Below are positions 62,693 to 64,000 of a stretch of DNA of 64,000 nt, piece by piece. The translations under genes and the position numbers were made by a program. Within the stretch, counting starts at the first letter, position 1. The number at the start of each line of letters is the position of its first letter. The notes under the pieces were generated by a model. The model saw only the letters and a list, made by a program, of their open reading frames with translations, did no database searches and was not told the DNA's origin. Source of the stretch: Taxillus chinensis (taxonomy: Eukaryota; Streptophyta; Magnoliopsida; Santalales; Loranthaceae). The DNA is taken from NCBI GenBank assembly GCA_023512835.1, contig CM042086.1:10603559-10667558 (forward strand), read 5' to 3'.

Positions 62693-64000
62693 CTAGCTCT
62701 TTTGTTTGAGAACATGGCGCAATTGGATCCTTTGACTTTCAATTTTTGCCTCGAACAATTTTGTTTTTAGGGTATACTTTTGCATAGCACGAGGCCATTC
62801 AATGCAGCCTTTTGTCACCCGATTTGTGTTAGGATTTGATGAATCAGGTGAACTCCACTGCACAACCAAGCCTGAAGGACTAAGCCTGCCTTTAACTGAG
62901 CCATGATCTGGAGAAATGATGCTCCCATTAGTGATCCTGGCATTAGAGAGCCTTCCCTTTGTTCCCGGAACTGAAATTTTCAGAAAGCTCTCGCAGTTGT
63001 TTGGGCATGGGCATGATTTCCAAAACTTTACTATGGATGACTTCTTCGACTGCTTGCTTTGTATGACACAGACTTTGCTCATCTCAGAAATATGTGTTTC
63101 CTCATCTGGATTTTCCTCCCATTCCATTCTCCCCTCCGGAACATCACCGTTTTGATGAATTTTGGGGACGGAAAGGTCACTGCTCCCATCAGGCGAGTAA
63201 CTCGACCACTCCAGAGGCTGACTCACTGTTTCCCACCCACTTTCATCATCGTCCATATCATCATTGAAGTGTTTTTGACTGCTGTGCACCAGACTGACCT
63301 CAGGACTCACAGTATGGATTTTTGAGAAACGGCTGGCGGGACTTTGGGTGCCGCGTGTTTCTAAATCTTTCCTATTGGTATCACGTAAATTAAAATCTTC
63401 AAAGACAGCAAATACGTCATCTGGATTTGGAGGCTCATAAGAGAACTCCTCAATATTTTCAGTGGGGGTAGCGTGTAAATGCAACTTTGCTTCTCTCACC
63501 TGCTTCGCATCTGGAGTAACATTTCTAGACCTCAGAAAGTCTTGCATGTCTGCTACAAGTTTGCTAATATGAGTATGCTTCTCATCAAGGGCCACCTTGG
63601 CATCAATCAGCTTCATTTGAACCCGTTCTTCACGCCATACCTCAGCCATCTGTAACATCCTCCTCTCGTCTTCCACTTCCCCTCGAAGTTTTATGGCGTC
63701 CCTCTTTAGTTCTTCAAGCTCAGCCTCGTCGGATCTAATTTCATTGGCAAGCTCATCACATATCTCCTCCATCAGCTCTCTGGATTTTCTCTCTTTCCCA
63801 TAATCCTGCCTAACCTGCTTCGCTGAAATTTTCAAATTAGCCAGGTCACTGACCAGTTTTGAATTAACAAGTTCCATCCTTTGGCGATTTTTCCTCTCTC
63901 GGTTTATGCCAGCTTTAACATCATCAATCACTGCATGGATTTTCTCGTGTTCCCTGCTACACCACATGGCCCTTTCCTCATTGTGTTTCTTCATGAAGTG
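62693..64000 (-). CDS. coiled-coil protein of the At5g41620/At1g64180-like family, 3' part only
   Basis: The frame is open from the right edge to a TAG at 62693-62695 (about 435 residues visible), and the N-terminus lies outside the window. Function is unknown; some databases label relatives intracellular transport protein USO1-related on the basis of coiled coil alone. The first roughly 160 visible residues are Lys/Glu/Arg-rich heptad coiled coil (KERKSRELMEEICDELANEI). A polar, Ser/Pro/Asp-rich region follows (EPPNPDDVFAVFEDFN, DDESGWETVS). The conserved C-terminal end holds GCIEWPRAMQKYTLKTKLFE and IQLRHVLKQKS. No break is seen. The Met shown first in the window (MKKHNEERAMW) is preceded in frame by further codons and is not the start. 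Confidence 0.85.
   Translation of the reverse strand, partial: HFMKKHNEERAMWCSREHEKIHAVIDDVKAGINRERKNRQRMELVNSKLVSDLANLKISAKQVRQDYGKERKSRELMEEICDELANEIRSDEAELEELKRDAIKLRGEVEDERRMLQMAEVWREERVQMKLIDAKVALDEKHTHISKLVADMQDFLRSRNVTPDAKQVREAKLHLHATPTENIEEFSYEPPNPDDVFAVFEDFNLRDTNRKDLETRGTQSPASRFSKIHTVSPEVSLVHSSQKHFNDDMDDDESGWETVSQPLEWSSYSPDGSSDLSVPKIHQNGDVPEGRMEWEENPDEETHISEMSKVCVIQSKQSKKSSIVKFWKSCPCPNNCESFLKISVPGTKGRLSNARITNGSIISPDHGSVKGRLSPSGLVVQWSSPDSSNPNTNRVTKGCIEWPRAMQKYTLKTKLFEAKIESQRIQLRHVLKQKS

Noticed and set aside
1..64000. tRNA, rRNA, CRISPR or bacterial operon features
   Set aside because: No cloverleaf with TTCRANNC-type B box, rRNA block or regular spacer array was noticed on reading. 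Genes are intron-containing plant genes. A tRNAscan or Infernal search was not possible here.

Overview
This is nuclear DNA of a flowering plant. The genes have GT-AG introns, the intergenic DNA is AT-rich with microsatellites and broken retrotransposons, and the protein families are plant ones: an AP2/ERF factor with an EAR motif, a GH17-X8 glucanase, a DUF3537 membrane protein, a plastid-type RidA, and OXS3-, LIF2- and BRICK1-like remnants. The species cannot be told from the window. All exon models below were built by hand from splice sites and reading-frame continuity.

Layout. Positions 1-5.4 kb hold decayed gene pieces (BRICK1-like, a possible E6-like one) and three repeat blocks (A, B, C) that recur elsewhere in the window. 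Positions 7.05-25.66 kb (minus strand) hold the most unusual locus. It is a 21-exon ankyrin/TPR gene whose exons 2-10 and 11-19 are two copies of the same nine-exon series with the same intron phases. They are joined so that one 845-codon frame runs through both. The first copy lacks the last two TPR exons and the second lacks the start exon, so neither is complete alone. The large introns hold LINE and hAT remnants. Copies of block C flank the locus in direct orientation.

Positions 27-34.3 kb carry second copies of blocks C, A and B around an intact secreted GH17-X8 beta-1,3-glucanase gene (31.58-33.28 kb). Positions 34.9-39.6 kb hold two gene remnants in tandem: an OXS3-like gene broken by a 7-bp duplication and two late stop changes, and a LIF2/hnRNP-Q-like fragment (third RRM onward) that ends against a third copy of block B. 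After a repeat-rich stretch comes an ERF3/ERF7-type repressor gene (44.40-45.15 kb, minus). A long AT-rich spacer with a CACTA-like terminus follows.

Positions 51.3-64 kb are gene-rich. They hold an intact 444-codon DUF3537 seven-helix gene, a decayed retrotransposon gag fragment, an intact 189-codon RidA gene with a LINE fragment in intron 1, and, convergent to it, the 3' part of a coiled-coil protein gene that runs off the right edge. The genes look functionally unrelated. The window is best read as ordinary plant chromosome with one structurally striking duplicated-exon gene and several signs of segmental reshuffling.
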